From positions 102,064 to 166,063 of the forward strand of contig WTPW01000329.1 in the NCBI GenBank assembly GCA_009809945.1: a stretch of DNA of 64,000 nucleotides, read 5' to 3'. The notes beneath the pieces are model-generated. The model was not told where the DNA came from. It ran no database searches and was given only the letters and a program-made list of their open reading frames with translations. Numbering within the stretch: the stretch's first letter is position 1; every line of letters begins with the position of its first letter. Positions 61,690 to 64,000 of this stretch are shown one piece after another. The translations under genes and the position numbers were made by a program. This stretch comes from Gigaspora margarita. Its lineage: Eukaryota > Glomeromycota > Glomeromycetes > Diversisporales > Gigasporaceae.

Positions 61690-61955
61690 ATATTATTTAA
61701 AAATTGCACTCCTCTAAAATAGTATGTGAGGCTTCAAAATAATATCATGCATATTTCTAAATAATGCACACCTATATATAGTATTTGTGATATAAATACT
61801 AGTTTTTTTGATACAACTGCTTATATATCATGCATACTTGACAAAACAGGTTTATTAAAATATAATTCTTGTTTTAATATAATGCCCATGTGTGTACTCT
61901 AATTAATATGCATATACTTATATGTGTGTGTTATTTACAAAAATATTGTATTTAA
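61690..61955. repeat. CpG-depleted relict of the 33563-33856 element
   Basis: Collinear with that element (CTCCTCTAAAA, GTGAGGCTTCAAAATAA, TGTGATA, CAGGTTTATTAAAA, TGCCCATGTGTGT). At nearly every CpG of the other copy this one has TpG, CpA or TpA. The terminal inverted repeats are barely visible. Confidence 0.8.
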
Positions 61956-62195
61956 CTAATTGATACTAATAAATAATTTAAAAAGATAAAACTTGAATAG
62001 CCTACTATAGTCCAGTGTAAAAATGTAGATATACAAAAACTAACATTATTTTCTCTTTATATAAGGTTTTTCAGTTTTAGCTATCTATTTATAATTTTTT
62101 ATTTTAAATAAAGAAAGATCTAAGCTATGTTTTGATATAATTTTTATTGTCATTTTATAATAAATTTATTTTATTATAAATTTTTTTAAAAAATC

Positions 62196-62397
62196 CTATT
62201 TGTTAAAAAAAAAATAAAATAAATTTTTTTTTTTAAAAAAAAATTTTTTGCCACCAATATGCAACTTTAAAAGTTTGCACTATAAAACTGTCTTGCCTAT
62301 TTGTTAAAAAAAAAAATAAAATAAATTTTTTTTTTTAAAAAAAATTTTTTGTCACCAATATGCAACTTTAAAAGTTTGCACTATAAAACTGTCTTGC
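62196..62397. repeat. Recent 101-bp tandem duplication
   Basis: Two adjacent copies, nearly identical, each with a T/A-rich run and CACCAATATGCAACTTTAAA. Confidence 0.93.
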
Positions 62398-62519
62398 TAT
62401 GCATATGCTAAATATATAGTTAAAATTTTAACTTAATTGGATCATTAGTTGTTAAAATATAAATTAAAAACCAATTTATAATGATACAGTTATATATATT
62501 ACTATATATAGTAATTATA

Positions 62520-62695
62520 TATATAGTAATAGGGTTTGGAACCTGTTATCATAATCGAATTTATAACTGGACTAAACTGGTTATAAAATATAACTGGGTT
62601 AGAAAATTTTAGTCTGATTAATTGAATTTATTATAACCAGTTGTATCTGATTAATTGGGTTTATTATAACCAGTTGTATTCAATTAATTAAGGTT
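62520..62695. repeat. TTATAACCAGTTGTAT repeats, interrupted
   Basis: Units of about 34-36 bp with TTATTATAACCAGTTGTAT and TGATTAATT. They resume at 63232-63290, after the 62700-63230 element. A similar inverted set, GATTAATATAACTAATTAATC, lies at 63687-63803. Confidence 0.75.
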
Positions 62696-62699
62696 ATTA

Positions 62700-63230
62700 G
62701 GGGGCATCCATAAATAATGTTATATTTGAGGGGGGTCCCCCAAAATATAACAATTTTTCAATAGGAGGAGAGGATCAAAAAAATATAATATAATTTTTTT
62801 ATAAAAATTTGTCTAAGACTTGATCCAAAGGTCCAAATTGGATGCTTTGGTACCATTCGAATCATCTCGAGGAGAGGATTCGAATGGTACCAAAATCATT
62901 TGATTTGGATCTCTGGATCATGTTTTATTAACGAAATACTATTGGTTATTATATTTTCTTATAAAATTACTATAAAATTAATGGTTTTTTGTGAATATCT
63001 CTTGATTCAGTTGTCCAAAAGAAATGATTTTAGTACTATTGGATTCGTCTCATAGAGTCGAATCGAATGGTACCAAAATCATTCAAATTGGATCACTGGG
63101 TCATAATATATCCAAGTTTTTGTAAAATGTCATATATAAACATGCAGATTTTGAATTTTTTTTATATTCTAGGGGAGGAGGGTCAAGAGCTACTATGTAG
63201 GGGTACATAACGTTATTTATGGATGATCCC
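62700..63230. mobile_element. 531-bp TIR element inserted in the repeats
   Basis: GGGGGCATCCATAAATAATG on the left, complement of CGTTATTTATGGATGATCCC on the right. The flanks TTATTA / TTATAA suggest a 4-bp duplication, not certain. Inside, GAATGGTACCAAAATCATT occurs twice. Confidence 0.8.
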
Positions 63231-63290
63231 TTATAACCAGTTGTATCTGATTAATCAGTTTTATTATAACTGGTTGTATTTGATTTTTAC

Positions 63291-63851
63291 TATAAGCTAG
63301 AAATACACAATATATTTTTTTAACATAATATGTGATATAAACGATTTTGCAAGTTTAAATTTATATTATTTCATTATAGTAAACAAAAAACTTTTACTTC
63401 AATATACTGTACATATATGCATTCTTTGCATGTCATATGTGTACATAGATTTTGCAGATTAAATAAATACTTTACAAAGTTAAAAAAGAAAATGTTATAG
63501 CACACCAAATTTCTATTGTTATAATAGTACAAATTGAACAAACTATATGTTCCCGAGAGTTAACGCTTACTATGATGAACTAATATAAGATTTAGACCTA
63601 TGATACGTTTATTTATATATTATATACTATATAATAGTACATATTCATATACATATTTGCATATTTCATAGCTCATTACAATAGCTAATTAATCAATTTA
63701 ACTGGATTAATATAACTGATTAATCAAATTAGACCTGATTAATATAACTAATTAATCAAATTTAACCAGATTAATATAACTAATTAATCAAATTTAATCA
63801 ATTAAATATGGGTGTTATTTTATGGAGACATGTCGCCATGCCGACCCCGTG
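63291..63851. other. AT-rich repeats, no gene
   Basis: 63687-63803 has GATTAATATAACTRATTAATC in about four tandem units. The rest is featureless. Confidence 0.55.
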
Positions 63852-63921
63852 ATCGACCAATCAAATTTGATCATATGCATCACATGCATGTGATGCACGT
63901 GATCAAATTCGATTGGTCGAT
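63852..63921. repeat. 70-bp palindrome
   Basis: ATCGACCAATCAAATT and AATTCGATTGGTCGAT are the ends, with ATGCATCACATG / CATGTGATGCA at the centre. It is strongly symmetric and lies in an otherwise ordinary stretch. Confidence 0.88.
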
Positions 63922-63968
63922 ATACTCTTAATCTAATGCCGATCCAAGCTCTAAATTATTACAACGGG

Positions 63969-63970
<2 letters not shown>

Positions 63971-64000
<30 letters not shown>
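63971..64000. other. T-run at window end
   Basis: Thirty T to the end of the window after CGGGGG. It could be a transposon poly(A) seen from the other strand or a sequencing limit. Confidence 0.7.

Noticed and set aside
1..64000. tRNA or rRNA genes, or a new multi-gene system
   Set aside because: I looked for cloverleaf-like GC-rich stretches, rRNA blocks and co-oriented intact gene sets and saw none; apart from two genes all coding sequence is broken.

Overview
This is eukaryotic, very AT-rich DNA, most likely from an arbuscular mycorrhizal fungus of the Rhizophagus/Glomus group. The evidence is the protein content: a single-exon F-box plus ribonuclease-inhibitor-type LRR gene, several broken F-box/LRR relatives, a broken protein kinase with a [D/H]FHxxxIL-type catalytic loop and an APEVLxGxxYT segment, a BTB fragment and a P450 fragment. 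These families are strongly expanded in those fungi. The species call is inference. No rRNA, tRNA or CRISPR was recognised.

Layout. 1-1250: decayed small elements. About 1.44-9.42 kb: an almost full-length, inactivated non-LTR retrotransposon (ORF1, then APE endonuclease, reverse transcriptase, RNase H-like region and a C-terminal CCHC-like motif, then a poly(A) tail), with a small TIR element nested in ORF1. 9.4-18.8 kb: gene-free, with minisatellites, a 365-bp palindromic satellite array holding a 134-base assembly gap, and a non-autonomous hAT-like element with an exact 8-bp target duplication. 18.8-23.7 kb: one arm of an inverted segmental duplication carrying a broken N-acetylglucosamine-6-phosphate deacetylase (nagA-like) gene. 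24.58-26.13 kb: the only clearly intact long coding region, an F-box/LRR gene. 28.3-38.5 kb: a graveyard of F-box, LRR, P450 and BTB fragments, several of them chimeric, with shared flanks showing local duplication. 38.5-50.5 kb: gene-free DNA full of TIR and foldback elements. 50.7-53.7 kb: a broken kinase gene split by a 2.15-kb hAT-like element. 56.8-59.1 kb: the second nagA-like arm, in inverse orientation. 59.96-61.17 kb: a five-exon gene for a small secreted protein. 61.2-64 kb: decayed repeats.

Only two genes look functional: the F-box/LRR gene (probable substrate-recognition subunit of an SCF-type ubiquitin ligase) and the secreted protein. They need not cooperate. I found no convincing new multi-gene system. 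What stands out is how many insertions can be dated or delimited here because a paralogous empty site lies in the same window, and a pair of related elements that shows total CpG loss in one copy.
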